DNA from: Bacteroidota bacterium
GTDB lineage: Bacteria > Bacteroidota > Bacteroidia > AKYH767-A > 2013-40CM-41-45
Direction of reading: 5' to 3'
Length of the DNA stretch: 38,330 bases
Assembly (NCBI GenBank): GCA_026391945.1
Contig: JAPLDA010000107.1
Coordinates: 1 to 38,330 of the forward strand
Shown here: positions 17,371 through 25,405 of the stretch, piece after piece
How the letters are laid out: the number at the start of each line of letters is the position of its first letter
Position numbering within the stretch: the stretch's first letter is position 1
Translations under genes and position numbers: made by a program
Notes under the pieces: generated by a model
What the model saw: the letters and a program-made list of their open reading frames with translations, nothing else
Database searches by the model: none
What the model was told of the DNA's origin: nothing

Positions 17371-18045
17371 TTATTCGTTGGTGTTTTTTCCGGGGAGATG
17401 CTTGAGGACTTTTGCTTCGATGTAAAAAATTATTTCTTCCGCCACATTTTTAACCTGGTCGCCGGTACGTTCCAGTTTTCTGATGGCAGAGATGATGTGA
17501 AGACACTGGCCTGTTTTTTCGGTATTCGTCCGGATGATATCTTCCACCACTGAATTTGCATTTGCATTGATCTCATCCAGCGAATCATCTTTTTTAAAAA
17601 CTCCCCGTGCAAGTTTGGTATCTTCTGTATCGAAAGAAGCACGCACATCCGTGAGCATCGAAACGGCGATGTCAAACATATCTTCCAGCTTCGTCTGGTG
17701 AACCAGCTCTTTGTCGAACCGGCCGGAAGTTGCCGCAACGTAGCGGGAAATCCCGTCGGCGATGTCGCCAATCCGTTCCAGGTTGGAATTGATTTTCAGA
17801 ACCGCCAGCACAAATCTCAGGTCGATGGCAAGTGGATTAAAAAGAGCAAAAATGTTTTCACAGTCTTTGTCAATTTTCAGTTCGAGCGCATTCACCCTTC
17901 GTTCATTGAAATTGACTTCCCTGGCAATTTCAGAATCATTGTTCAGCAAAGCAGTTTTGCTTTTTTTCAATTGCGAGGTAACGAGGTCGAACATTTCGAG
18001 TGCTTCTTCTTTCAGTTGCTTGAGTTCGATGTCGAGATGTGTCAT
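17371..18045 (-). CDS. phoU: Phosphate transport system regulator PhoU
   Basis: This 224-residue all-helical cytoplasmic protein links Pst transporter activity to the PhoR-type kinase and represses the Pho response when phosphate is plentiful. It has the two repeated three-helix PhoU bundles. The metal-binding motif of the first is visible as INSNLERIGDIADGISRY and of the second as IRKLERTGDQVKNVAEEI, both E-R-x-x-D. Length is normal. It is the last gene of the porin-pstSCAB-phoU block, 65 nt after pstB. Three tandem 7-nt repeats lie just before its ATG. It is convergent with the 16781 gene; no strong terminator is seen in the 41-nt gap. Confidence 0.93.
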   Translation of the reverse strand: MTHLDIELKQLKEEALEMFDLVTSQLKKSKTALLNNDSEIAREVNFNERRVNALELKIDKDCENIFALFNPLAIDLRFVLAVLKINSNLERIGDIADGISRYVAATSGRFDKELVHQTKLEDMFDIAVSMLTDVRASFDTEDTKLARGVFKKDDSLDEINANANSVVEDIIRTNTEKTGQCLHIISAIRKLERTGDQVKNVAEEIIFYIEAKVLKHLPGKNTNE

Positions 18046-18052
18046 TTTTTTA

Positions 18053-18073
18053 GTATTGAGTATTGAGTATTGA
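18053..18073. repeat. Three tandem GTATTGA repeats before phoU
   Basis: Three exact 7-nt copies in direct tandem end 8 nt upstream of the phoU ATG, in the pstB-phoU gap. They are AT-rich and non-coding. Confidence 0.85.
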
Positions 18074-18110
18074 AGATTTGTGATTGTATTTTTTGTCTAA
18101 CATCTCCCTT

Positions 18111-18866
18111 CTATCCAAATCTTCCCGTCACATAACTCTGTGTTTTCGGGTCTTTCGGATTGGTGAAAATAGTTTGTGTGTGATCGTATTCGATGAGTTC
18201 ACCAAGGTAAAAAAATGCTGTCATGTCACTAACCCGTCCCGCCTGTTGCATGTTGTGAGTAACGATCATGATGGTGTATTTATTTTTCAGTTCATAAATC
18301 AACTCTTCAATTTTAGCGGTAGAAATCGGATCCAGCGCCGATGCCGGTTCGTCCATGAGAACAACGGAAGGCTCGATGGCGAGTGCACGTGCAATGCACA
18401 GCCGTTGTTGTTGTCCGCCGGAAAGTTCAAACGCGGATTTCTTCAGCTTGTCTTTTACTTCCTCCCATAAGGCCGCCTGTTTCAGGGAAGTCTCCACACG
18501 TTCTTCAATGAAATTTTTGTGGCTGATGCCATTTACGCGCAAACCATAAGCAACGTTTTCAAAAATACTTTTCGGAAACGGATTGGGTTTTTGAAAAACC
18601 ATCCCGACTTTTTTCCGGAGTTCATCCGTGCGCAAACCTTTTGTGTTGTAAATATCCTTGCCATCGAGCAAAACTTCTCCTTCGATTTTTACACCATCAA
18701 TCAAATCATTCATCCTGTTAAACAACCTGAGGAAAGTAGATTTGCCGCAGCCCGAAGGTCCAATCAAAGCCGTAACCGTATTGGATTTCACCGTCATGCT
18801 GATTCCTTTTAGCGCGTGAAAGTCATTGTAATAAAGATGGACGTTCTTCGATTCTATTTTAAACAT
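18111..18866 (-). CDS. pstB: Phosphate ABC transporter ATP-binding protein PstB
   Basis: This 251-residue ATPase powers high-affinity phosphate import through PstCA. Walker A is GPSGCGKST (36-44), the Q-loop lies in [17 protein letters not shown], the signature is LSGGQQQR (148-155), Walker B is [13 protein letters not shown] with D172-E173, and the switch histidine is in [10 protein letters not shown]. The FQKPNPFP-x-SIF-x-NV block is a PstB hallmark. Length is normal. It lies 87 nt downstream of pstA and 65 nt before phoU in the same direction. Confidence 0.97.
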   Translation of the reverse strand: MFKIESKNVHLYYNDFHALKGISMTVKSNTVTALIGPSGCGKSTFLRLFNRMNDLIDGVKIEGEVLLDGKDIYNTKGLRTDELRKKVGMVFQKPNPFPKSIFENVAYGLRVNGISHKNFIEERVETSLKQAALWEEVKDKLKKSAFELSGGQQQRLCIARALAIEPSVVLMDEPASALDPISTAKIEELIYELKNKYTIMIVTHNMQQAGRVSDMTAFFYLGELIEYDHTQTIFTNPKDPKTQSYVTGRFG

Positions 18867-18953
18867 ATTTTTTTCGGATGATCAGGAAGGAAAATTTCCT
18901 GCCGGTTTAATTTTTTTGCTGTTTTGATTCAGGCCATGACCTGATTGCAGAAC

Positions 18954-19808
18954 TCAATTCATTTTCACTTTTTTACTTAAGTACTTTCTCAATGCATTTG
19001 ATAGCAGGTTGAGAATTAAGACAAGCAGGACAAGGATAAGCGCCGTTCCGTAGGCCATGTCACGCGAGGCTTTGATATCGGTCCCGCTCGTTGAAATTAC
19101 ATAGAGATGGTAAGGCAAAGCCATCACCTGGTCGAAGATTCCATGAGGAAGTTTCGGGAGGAAGTAAGCAGCCACGGTGAATAAGATAGGAGCTGTTTCT
19201 CCTGCAACTCTTCCGATGGAAAGAATCAGCCCGGTGATGATGTTGGGTAAAGCCATTGGCAAAACCACGCGCCCGATGGTCTGAAGTTTCGTACCTCCCA
19301 AGGCCAGGCTTCCTTGCCGGAATGAATCATCTACGGCTTTTAAAGCTTCTTCCGTAACCCGGATGATAACAGGCAGAGCAAGCAAGCCAAGAGTTAAAGA
19401 GCCGGCAAGAATAGAGTCTCCGAATTTTAATTTGTTAACGAACAGTGCCATTCCGAACAAGCCAAAAACAATGGAAGGAATGCCGGCGAGATTATTCGTC
19501 ATCAGTTTAATGAGCCGTTTGATGAAACCATCTTTTGCATACTCATGAATGTAAATACCGGAAAGTACGCCAACCGGAAAAGCGAATAGCATGCTTCCCG
19601 CAACGAGGCATAACGTACCGATGATGGCAGGATAAATTCCGCCTTTCGTCATTCCTTCTTCCGGCATTTTGGTGATGAAGTCCCAGCTGATCACATGAAT
19701 GCCACGAACGAAAATAAATCCGAGTATTGAAAAAAGTATGGCCAGCACTCCGAAACTCAGCAGCCTGAAAACCCAGAAAGCAATTTTTTCTTTTATTCTT
19801 TTGTTCAT
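18954..19808 (-). CDS. pstA: Phosphate ABC transporter permease PstA
   Basis: This 284-residue inner-membrane permease has about six helices. The binding-protein-dependent transport signature is seen as EEALKAVDDSFRQGSLALGGTKLQTIGRVVLP, the EAA loop that contacts PstB. GVLSGIYIHEYAKDGF and NLAGIPSIVFGLFGMALF are typical of PstA. With PstC it forms the transmembrane channel. Length is normal. It lies 28 nt downstream of pstC. Confidence 0.96.
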   Translation of the reverse strand: MNKRIKEKIAFWVFRLLSFGVLAILFSILGFIFVRGIHVISWDFITKMPEEGMTKGGIYPAIIGTLCLVAGSMLFAFPVGVLSGIYIHEYAKDGFIKRLIKLMTNNLAGIPSIVFGLFGMALFVNKLKFGDSILAGSLTLGLLALPVIIRVTEEALKAVDDSFRQGSLALGGTKLQTIGRVVLPMALPNIITGLILSIGRVAGETAPILFTVAAYFLPKLPHGIFDQVMALPYHLYVISTSGTDIKASRDMAYGTALILVLLVLILNLLSNALRKYLSKKVKMN

Positions 19809-19836
19809 CCGTGTCTATTGATACAAAGTAATTTAA

Positions 19837-21042
19837 TTACCTGGTAAATTTTCTTTTGTTTGAAATGTATTCCACCCACATGTTAATCAGCATGGTGATG
19901 ACAAATAATATACAGCCCAAAGCAAACAATGCTTTGTAATGAACGCCGCCCTGCGAAGCTTCTCCTAATTCTGCAGCGATGGTTGCAGGAATGGTTCTGA
20001 CCGGCTGCAACAGGGAATGAGGCATGACGGCTGCGTTTCCTGTTACCATCAGTACAGCCATGGTTTCACCGATGGCACGGCCGATTCCTAAAATGGCAGC
20101 AGCGGAAATGCCGGACATGGAGTAGGGCAGGATGACACGGTGAATGGTTTGCCACCTGTTTGCACCTAAAGCGAGAGAAGCTTCTTTCATGGCTCTCGGC
20201 GTATTCCTGATCGCATCTTCTGAAACGGTGATGATGGTCGGCAATGCCATGATGCCAAGAACAATACTTCCAGCCAGCGCAGTTTCACCGACAGGCAAAT
20301 TAAATATTTTCTGTATTTCAGGAACAATGACGATCAACCCGAAAAAGCCATACACTACGGAAGGGATACCTGCCAGCAATTCAATAATTGGTTTGATGAT
20401 GTTCCTCACTTTTTCATTCGCTACTTCTGCCATGTAAATTGCCGTAGCAAGTCCGACGGGCAATGCAAAGAGGATGGCAAAAATACTCACCCAGAAAGTT
20501 CCCATGATCAAAGGAAGGACGCCGAGCTGCACAACCGGTTCTGCTGTTGGAAACCATTGTGTTCCGGAAATAAAATCGGGCAGGTTGTTCTTGTCGATTT
20601 TTACGACGGTGCCATGAAAATTTTTTGAAACATATTTTTCGTTGAAGACAGCAAGCAAGCCCGGAATGCTGTCAACCAGTTTGTCGAGTTTCTCAGGAAG
20701 AAATTCAAAGTTGCTGCCGATTTCTTCTTCTGAATAATAATTCGAAATGTCGTTGATGGTAAACAGAATGATGGAATCGTTTTTTCCGCCCACATCCTTC
20801 CAGTTGGTAATTTTCTGATCGAAGATGTCCTTTACCTGTGCCGGACTTAAATGGCCGACAGGATTGTGATGGTTAACGGTGATGGCATTTTTATTTTCTA
20901 CCGGTGACGTATTGAAAAGAGAAATCCCCTCCGAAAAAAGGAAAACAACAATGAGAAGGACGGTAAGACTGGTCACCGTTCCACTCAGCATCAAAATTCC
21001 TTCGATGAGTTTTTCAAAAAATCTTCTGAAGAATTTACTCAC
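19837..21042 (-). CDS. pstC: Phosphate ABC transporter permease PstC with extra PstS-like periplasmic segment
   Basis: At 401 residues this permease is longer than the roughly 310-320 typical of PstC. The C-terminal two thirds are normal: ATAIYMAEVANEKVRN, LAGIPSVVYGFFGLIV, and the EAA loop EDAIRNTPRAMKEASLALGANRWQTI. The extra length lies between helix 1 (about 15-40) and helix 2 (about 172). Residues 53-103 include LSPAQVKDIFDQKITNWKDV and VGG, closely resembling residues 109-157 of the neighbouring PstS. The phosphate-contacting SRETSSGT of PstS is replaced by TINDISNY, so phosphate binding by this segment is unlikely. It may dock PstS or act in sensing; that is inference. It lies 104 nt downstream of pstS. 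Confidence 0.95.
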   Translation of the reverse strand: MSKFFRRFFEKLIEGILMLSGTVTSLTVLLIVVFLFSEGISLFNTSPVENKNAITVNHHNPVGHLSPAQVKDIFDQKITNWKDVGGKNDSIILFTINDISNYYSEEEIGSNFEFLPEKLDKLVDSIPGLLAVFNEKYVSKNFHGTVVKIDKNNLPDFISGTQWFPTAEPVVQLGVLPLIMGTFWVSIFAILFALPVGLATAIYMAEVANEKVRNIIKPIIELLAGIPSVVYGFFGLIVIVPEIQKIFNLPVGETALAGSIVLGIMALPTIITVSEDAIRNTPRAMKEASLALGANRWQTIHRVILPYSMSGISAAAILGIGRAIGETMAVLMVTGNAAVMPHSLLQPVRTIPATIAAELGEASQGGVHYKALFALGCILFVITMLINMWVEYISNKRKFTR

Positions 21043-21146
21043 AGGTTACAATTTATTTACGATTCAGTAACACGATTCGGTTTCAAACAGCAATAGCGCT
21101 TTTACCGCGCCATTGCAATACGAATATATTAAAAACCAAACCTCTC

Positions 21147-21971
21147 TTAATTCAATGAAATATAACCGACTTGTTCAACAATTTTTTGTCCTTCGGGAGA
21201 AAGAACAAAATCAACAAATGGTTTCACCATTTTTTCCTTGGCGGAAGGCACATAGTAATACAGCGGCCTTACAATCGGGTACGTTTTGTTTTTTGCATTC
21301 GCAACAGAAGCATTCACAAATGTTTTTCCTTTGTCGTAAGAAACCGCAAGATCTTTTACTTCTTTTGTCACATAAGCGAGTCCCACGTAACCAATGGCTC
21401 CTTTGGTCTGGCTGACGGATTGAATGATTGCTCCCGTAGCCGGCATGTTTAAAACAGAAGAAGCATAATTCTTCTTGTTCAATACATGGTCTTTGAAGAA
21501 CTCATAGGTACCGGAACTGGTTTCGCGCGAGTACACAACGATCTTAAGATCATCGCCGCCTACTTCTTTCCAGTTGGTGATTTTACCGGTATAGATGGCT
21601 TCGATTTGTTCGCGGGTAAGTTTGGTTACTTTGTTTCCGTTGTTGACTATTACAGAAAGTGCATCCCGTGCAATCGTGATTTCCTTATAAGCTTTTCCGG
21701 CATCCTGGAGTTTTAAACGCTCATCCATTTTCAACGAACGGGATGACATGGCGATATCGGTGGTGCCATCCATCAGTGCTGCGATTCCAACACCGCTTCC
21801 GCCTCCGATGACGGCGATGTTCTGACCGCTGTTCTTTTTCATGTAACTCTCTGCTTCTTTCTGGGAAAGAGGAAGTACCGTGTCACTTCCTTTGATGACT
21901 ATTTTTGATTGTGAAAATCCTGCCGCGACTGTCATGATTACAGTGGCAAGAGTGAAGATTGTTTTTTTCAT
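21147..21971 (-). CDS. pstS: Periplasmic phosphate-binding protein PstS
   Basis: This 274-residue protein has a signal peptide (residues 1-20, cleavage near AGFSQ). It captures phosphate in the periplasm and delivers it to PstCA. Ligand-binding motifs are present: KGSDTVLPL (27-35), GGGSGVGIAALMDGTTDIAMSSR (56-78) and SRETSSGTYEFF (148-159), together with ARDALSVIVN (101-110). The family segment LTREQIEAIYTGKITNWKEV followed by GG is also found in the PstC loop. No lipobox is seen. A direct repeat ATAACA-N5-ATAACA lies 59-75 nt upstream and is a candidate Pho box. The gene lies 77 nt downstream of the porin, with a possible internal promoter. Confidence 0.96.
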   Translation of the reverse strand: MKKTIFTLATVIMTVAAGFSQSKIVIKGSDTVLPLSQKEAESYMKKNSGQNIAVIGGGSGVGIAALMDGTTDIAMSSRSLKMDERLKLQDAGKAYKEITIARDALSVIVNNGNKVTKLTREQIEAIYTGKITNWKEVGGDDLKIVVYSRETSSGTYEFFKDHVLNKKNYASSVLNMPATGAIIQSVSQTKGAIGYVGLAYVTKEVKDLAVSYDKGKTFVNASVANAKNKTYPIVRPLYYYVPSAKEKMVKPFVDFVLSPEGQKIVEQVGYISLN

Positions 21972-21990
21972 TTTATTTTTTTTGTTTTGG

Positions 21991-21998
21991 TAAAGTTC
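21991..21998 (-). promoter_or_regulatory. Weak -7-like element upstream of pstS
   Basis: GAACTTTA on the minus strand has two mismatches to TAnnTTTG. It is listed because it sits 31 nt downstream of the ATAACA direct repeat, the same distance as at the porin promoter, and activator-dependent promoters often have weak core elements. Confidence 0.35.
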
Positions 21999-22029
21999 GT
22001 CAATGATTGATCCAACAAGTTGTTTCCTG

Positions 22030-22046
22030 TGTTATCAAATTGTTAT
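22030..22046 (-). promoter_or_regulatory. Candidate Pho box upstream of pstS
   Basis: On the minus strand ATAACA-N5-ATAACA is a perfect hexamer direct repeat with an 11-nt period, the geometry used by OmpR/PhoB-family regulators. It lies 2 nt past the porin stop and 31 nt upstream of the -7-like element. Confidence 0.5.
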
Positions 22047-22048
22047 GT

Positions 22049-23539
22049 TTAGAATTTAATCTGTGCGCGAAGTGTGAACACATTGTCCTTGAGATCGCTG
22101 TTGTATCCTGCCAGGTTTTTACTCGTTTCATTTTTCACCATGTCATAATAGGCAGTTAGTTTTACGTTCGCATCCCAGCGGTAAGCAAGGCCGAGACCGA
22201 GTGTAGAATATTTAAGATCGGTTGCATTAAGCGCTTTGGTTCCGGCTTTAACAGCTTTGCCAATGTCATCGCCCTGAACATCTGTATTCGGATCGTACCA
22301 GTCATATTTTACAAGTACCTGCCATGGAGTTTGACCAATACTTTGTATGAAGTAGAAATATGCTCCGTTAAATTTTCTTTTATAAAGATCACTTGCAGCA
22401 GTTGTGGTAGTTGCTTTTGTAGTGGTAGTGGTAGAAGTAGTGGTTGATGTATGGGGGTTACCGAGTGAGTCGATCGTGGTAACGGAAGTTGAATTGGATG
22501 TTGACGTTGATGTGTAAGCAGTTGATGCTGCATCTGTCGGTGCAGAAGCAGGGCTTACGGATGAACCTGAAGTTCCGGGTTGTGTTCCCTGGATATATTC
22601 AGCACGAATCGTTGTAATACCGGCCATCCAATCAATACTCACTTGTCCGTCCACACCAAGGTAGTTTCTTTTTACTTCAGTCCTGGCAGCAATATCAGGA
22701 TGAATGGTTGTTTTATTAATATCAATTACAAAACCTTTTACACCCGCTGAATCAATTCCCGATTTATAAAGATTTGATTGATCCTGGCGGAATCCACCAT
22801 CGCAATACGACACTCCCAGGCCATATTTTACTTTCTCCGTTTTGTTTGAACGAGTCATTGAAAGATGCGCGATAAAATCCTTGAACTTATCGAAGTCACT
22901 TGTGTTGGCACCGGCACCCGGACCACCCGTCCCGTTAAACATTCCCGCTTCTAATTTCAACCAGTTCCAGTTGGAGATTTTTGGGCCTTGTATCGTAACC
23001 ATTGCTCCCAGGTCTCTTTCATTCGGGAAAATTGTTTGCGACATTCTTCCACGCTCAGGAGATTCGCGCAAACTTGATGAGTAACCGATCTCATATCCAA
23101 ACGGACGGTTTTGCATTCCGGCTGTCATTGAAAACCAACCGCTCCACGGATCTGTGAATTTTGCATACAAGTCTTTGATGGTTGCACCTTTTTCGCTTAC
23201 ATCAATTTGAAATACGTACTGTGAGGTGGACCATCCCAAATCGTTATTCGGACTATCGTACTGAACTTTCACCCTTCCCCTGCGAAGCATAAATCTTTTG
23301 TCAGCACCGCTGCCGAAATTTCCCCCGGCAAAAGAAGCTGTTCCTGCAGAATCAGTCAATTGAAACTGGGATTGGATGTAACCACTGATTTTGATCCGGC
23401 TGATGACATCCAGTGTTGATTGAATGGATGCCACTCTTCTGGTGAGTGTATCCATGGGTGATTCTGTTTCCTGGGCTGTTGCTTTCAGTGCAAAAGCGAA
23501 AGCGATGATCAGAAGGTTTCGTGTTAAGCGTAGATTCAT
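22049..23539 (-). CDS. Phosphate-selective porin O/P-type outer-membrane protein
   Basis: The protein is 496 residues from the chosen ATG, with a signal peptide MNLRLTRNLLIIAFAFALKA cut near ATAQ. A short coiled-coil-like region (DTLTRRVASIQSTLDVI) precedes the barrel. The barrel has RFMLRRGRVKVQYD, QNRPFGYEIGYSSSLRESPERG and an alternating C-terminus ending in KF, as in the Porin O/P family. Residues about 319-384 form a Ser/Thr/Ala-rich insert, unusual and probably an outer loop. Its position before pstS suggests phosphate passage. An ATG at 23575 would add 12 residues, but the -7 (23559-23566) would then lie inside the coding region, so 23539 is preferred. Confidence 0.88.
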   Translation of the reverse strand: MNLRLTRNLLIIAFAFALKATAQETESPMDTLTRRVASIQSTLDVISRIKISGYIQSQFQLTDSAGTASFAGGNFGSGADKRFMLRRGRVKVQYDSPNNDLGWSTSQYVFQIDVSEKGATIKDLYAKFTDPWSGWFSMTAGMQNRPFGYEIGYSSSLRESPERGRMSQTIFPNERDLGAMVTIQGPKISNWNWLKLEAGMFNGTGGPGAGANTSDFDKFKDFIAHLSMTRSNKTEKVKYGLGVSYCDGGFRQDQSNLYKSGIDSAGVKGFVIDINKTTIHPDIAARTEVKRNYLGVDGQVSIDWMAGITTIRAEYIQGTQPGTSGSSVSPASAPTDAASTAYTSTSTSNSTSVTTIDSLGNPHTSTTTSTTTTTKATTTTAASDLYKRKFNGAYFYFIQSIGQTPWQVLVKYDWYDPNTDVQGDDIGKAVKAGTKALNATDLKYSTLGLGLAYRWDANVKLTAYYDMVKNETSKNLAGYNSDLKDNVFTLRAQIKF

Positions 23540-23558
23540 GTTTGTTTTATTTTGATGG

Positions 23559-23566
23559 CAAAGTAA
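23559..23566 (-). promoter_or_regulatory. Candidate -7 element of the porin-pst block
   Basis: TTACTTTG on the minus strand has one mismatch to TAnnTTTG and ends 19 nt upstream of the ATG at 23539. A TTTG lies upstream at 23590-23593 with a 23-nt spacer, longer than usual. Confidence 0.5.
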
Positions 23567-23597
23567 GCATGCCATTGTTAGGTGATTTTCAAATCCA

Positions 23598-23614
23598 TGT
23601 TAAATTAAGATTAA
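23598..23614 (-). promoter_or_regulatory. Candidate Pho box upstream of the porin
   Basis: On the minus strand TTAATC-N5-TTAACA gives two related hexamers with an 11-nt period. It lies 31 nt upstream of the -7, exactly as the repeat before pstS does, and resembles the TTAACA-N5 boxes of Bacillus PhoP. Confidence 0.45.
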
Positions 23615-23702
23615 GAAATCACGGAATGCAATTGACAACCCGGTATTGAAAAAAAACTGAATATTCATCATTACGTATCATTTCTATAACGACTTTTGCT
23701 TT

Positions 23703-24497
23703 ATGAAACCAATAAAACAATTCCTGTTCACTCTGATTTTAGCTTGCTCATCCATTGTTTTTTGTTACGGACAATCGGCGGAAGAATTATTTAAACAAGG
23801 GAAGGATTCTCTTGCTTTCGGTAATGTACAGGCTGGGGTCATCCTGATCAACAGGGCTGCTGTGGCCGGTTTGCCGGAAGCGGAGTATGCGCTTGGAACC
23901 TTGTATCAACAGGGCAACGGTGTGGAGAAGAACGACACGACGGCTGCTTTCTGGATGATCAAAGCTTCCGAAAACGGATGGCGTGACGCGCAGTACCAGC
24001 TCGCTTACCTGTATGCCGGTGGAAAAGGCGTGCAACACAGCCTTGATAAGGCATTTGAGTGGTCCTTAAAATGCGCGTGGCTGCGCCATCCTGAGTGCAT
24101 GCAGAATGTCATCAATTGTTATGGGGATGGAACCGGTACAGAAAAAAGTATGGATTCTGTAATCACCTGGATGATCAGGCTTGGCAAACTCGATGCGCCT
24201 TCCGACCTTCAGTTCAGCCAGTATATTACCTATGCAAGAGTGAACCTGGCCACGATGTACCAGGTTGGAGATAAAGTGAAAAAAGATGCGGTGAGGAGTT
24301 ATGCATGGTATCTTTTGTACAATGAAACCAAACGTGATTTCGCTGCGCCTGAACAAAAAAAATACATCGACATCATCAAAATGGCAGAGAAGAAACTAAA
24401 AGAAACGGAACGGAAGAAAGCAAGGGAGGAAGCCGTTTTGCTTACCGGCCGTCCGTTGAAAAATCTTGCTAACCTGTTCCAGCTCGAAGTGCAATGA
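23703..24497 (+). CDS. Exported Sel1-like repeat protein
   Basis: This 264-residue protein starts with a signal peptide (about 1-23, ending CYGQ). Sel1/TPR-like repeats follow: AEYALGTLYQQGNGVEKNDT, then AQYQLAYLYAGGKGVQHSLD, then a more divergent VNLATMYQVGDKVKKD copy. The C-terminal 60 residues are charged and helical. Such repeats usually mediate protein-protein contacts; no enzyme motif is present. It is divergent from the porin-pst block and precedes the phoB/phoR-like genes, so it may belong to the same stimulon, but it has no clear Pho box. A -7-like GACTTTTG (23691-23698) lies only 4 nt before the ATG, implying a very short or absent leader, or a different promoter. Confidence 0.8.
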   Translation: MKPIKQFLFTLILACSSIVFCYGQSAEELFKQGKDSLAFGNVQAGVILINRAAVAGLPEAEYALGTLYQQGNGVEKNDTTAAFWMIKASENGWRDAQYQLAYLYAGGKGVQHSLDKAFEWSLKCAWLRHPECMQNVINCYGDGTGTEKSMDSVITWMIRLGKLDAPSDLQFSQYITYARVNLATMYQVGDKVKKDAVRSYAWYLLYNETKRDFAAPEQKKYIDIIKMAEKKLKETERKKAREEAVLLTGRPLKNLANLFQLEVQ

Positions 24498-24603
24498 GTA
24501 TGAATCCGTTCTTACGGTTTGAACTGAAACCTGTTTTGTTTTCATTTGATCCGTCTCCTGTTGAAGAGTAGAGTTCATGAAATCATGGCCATAATCTTTT
24601 CTT

Positions 24604-24611
24604 TACTTTTG
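24604..24611 (+). promoter_or_regulatory. Candidate -7 element of the response-regulator gene
   Basis: TACTTTTG exactly matches TAnnTTTG, 49 nt upstream of the ATG at 24661. No -33 TTTG or TTAACA repeat is seen at the expected distances. Confidence 0.55.
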
Positions 24612-24660
24612 CTTAACATTCAGTTGATGTTGCTCCTCTATCTTCAACAAAAATTTTAAT

Positions 24661-25350
24661 ATGAAGAATGGTCCTTTAAAAATATTGTTGGTGGATGATG
24701 AACCGGATATCCTCGAGTTCATGGAGTATAACCTGAAGAAGGAACACTATGAAATTTTTAAAGCCGGCAACGGGAAGGAGGCGATAGCCGTTGCAAAAAA
24801 AAACCATCCCGACCTGATCATTCTCGATATAATGATGCCGGAAATGGATGGCATCGAAGCCTGCCGCACGTTGCGTGAACTTCCGGAGTTTAAGGAAACC
24901 ATGATTGTTTTCCTCACCGCACGCAACGAGGACTATTCACAGGTTGCCGGTTTTGAAGTCGGCGCTGATGATTACATCACCAAACCCATCAAACCGAAAG
25001 TGCTGATCAGCCGGATACAGGCGTTGTTCAGAAGGTATCATGGAAAAGATCAAACGGATAAATCGAAAATCATGATCGCCGGCGATCTCCGGATCGACCG
25101 TGAACAGTACCTCGTGTACCAGGCGGGAAATAAAATTGTTCTTCCGAAAAAGGAGTTTGAACTTCTTTCTCTGCTGGCTTCCAAGCCCGGGAAAGTTTTT
25201 ACGCGTGATGAAATCCTCGAACGTGTGTGGGGAAACGACATCATCGTGGGTGACCGCACTATCGATGTTCACATCCGGAAACTGCGGGAGAAGCTGGGAG
25301 AAGATCACCTAAAAACCGTGAAGGGAATCGGTTACAAATTCGATTTTTAA
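24661..25350 (+). CDS. PhoB-like response regulator (OmpR family)
   Basis: This is a 229-residue DNA-binding response regulator. The receiver has acidic residues D12-D13, phospho-acceptor D56 in DLIILDIMMPEMDG, T86 in FLTAR and K108 in TKPIKP. The C-terminal winged helix (about 130-229) has PKKEFELLSLLASKPGKVFT, VWGNDIIVGDRTIDVHIRKLREKLG and VKGIGYKF, standard for OmpR/PhoB proteins. It is followed by a histidine kinase and sits next to the pst block, so it is the likely phosphate-response activator. The direct role is inferred from context, and phoB is a reasonable but unproved symbol. Confidence 0.95.
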   Translation: MKNGPLKILLVDDEPDILEFMEYNLKKEHYEIFKAGNGKEAIAVAKKNHPDLIILDIMMPEMDGIEACRTLRELPEFKETMIVFLTARNEDYSQVAGFEVGADDYITKPIKPKVLISRIQALFRRYHGKDQTDKSKIMIAGDLRIDREQYLVYQAGNKIVLPKKEFELLSLLASKPGKVFTRDEILERVWGNDIIVGDRTIDVHIRKLREKLGEDHLKTVKGIGYKFDF

Positions 25351-25377
25351 TTTACCAGGTATGTTTTCCTGTATTCG

Positions 25378-25385
25378 TATCTTTG
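25378..25385 (+). promoter_or_regulatory. Candidate -7 element before the histidine kinase
   Basis: TATCTTTG exactly matches TAnnTTTG, 20 nt upstream of the TTG start at 25406. It suggests the kinase can be transcribed separately from the regulator. Confidence 0.5.
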
Positions 25386-25405
25386 TGATCTATTTGTAAT
25401 CAGCA

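Noticed and set aside
23540-23575. Twelve-residue N-terminal extension of the porin (ATG at 23575)
   Set aside because: The -7 element would lie inside the coding region, and the extension (MACLLCHQNKTN) precedes a complete signal peptide.
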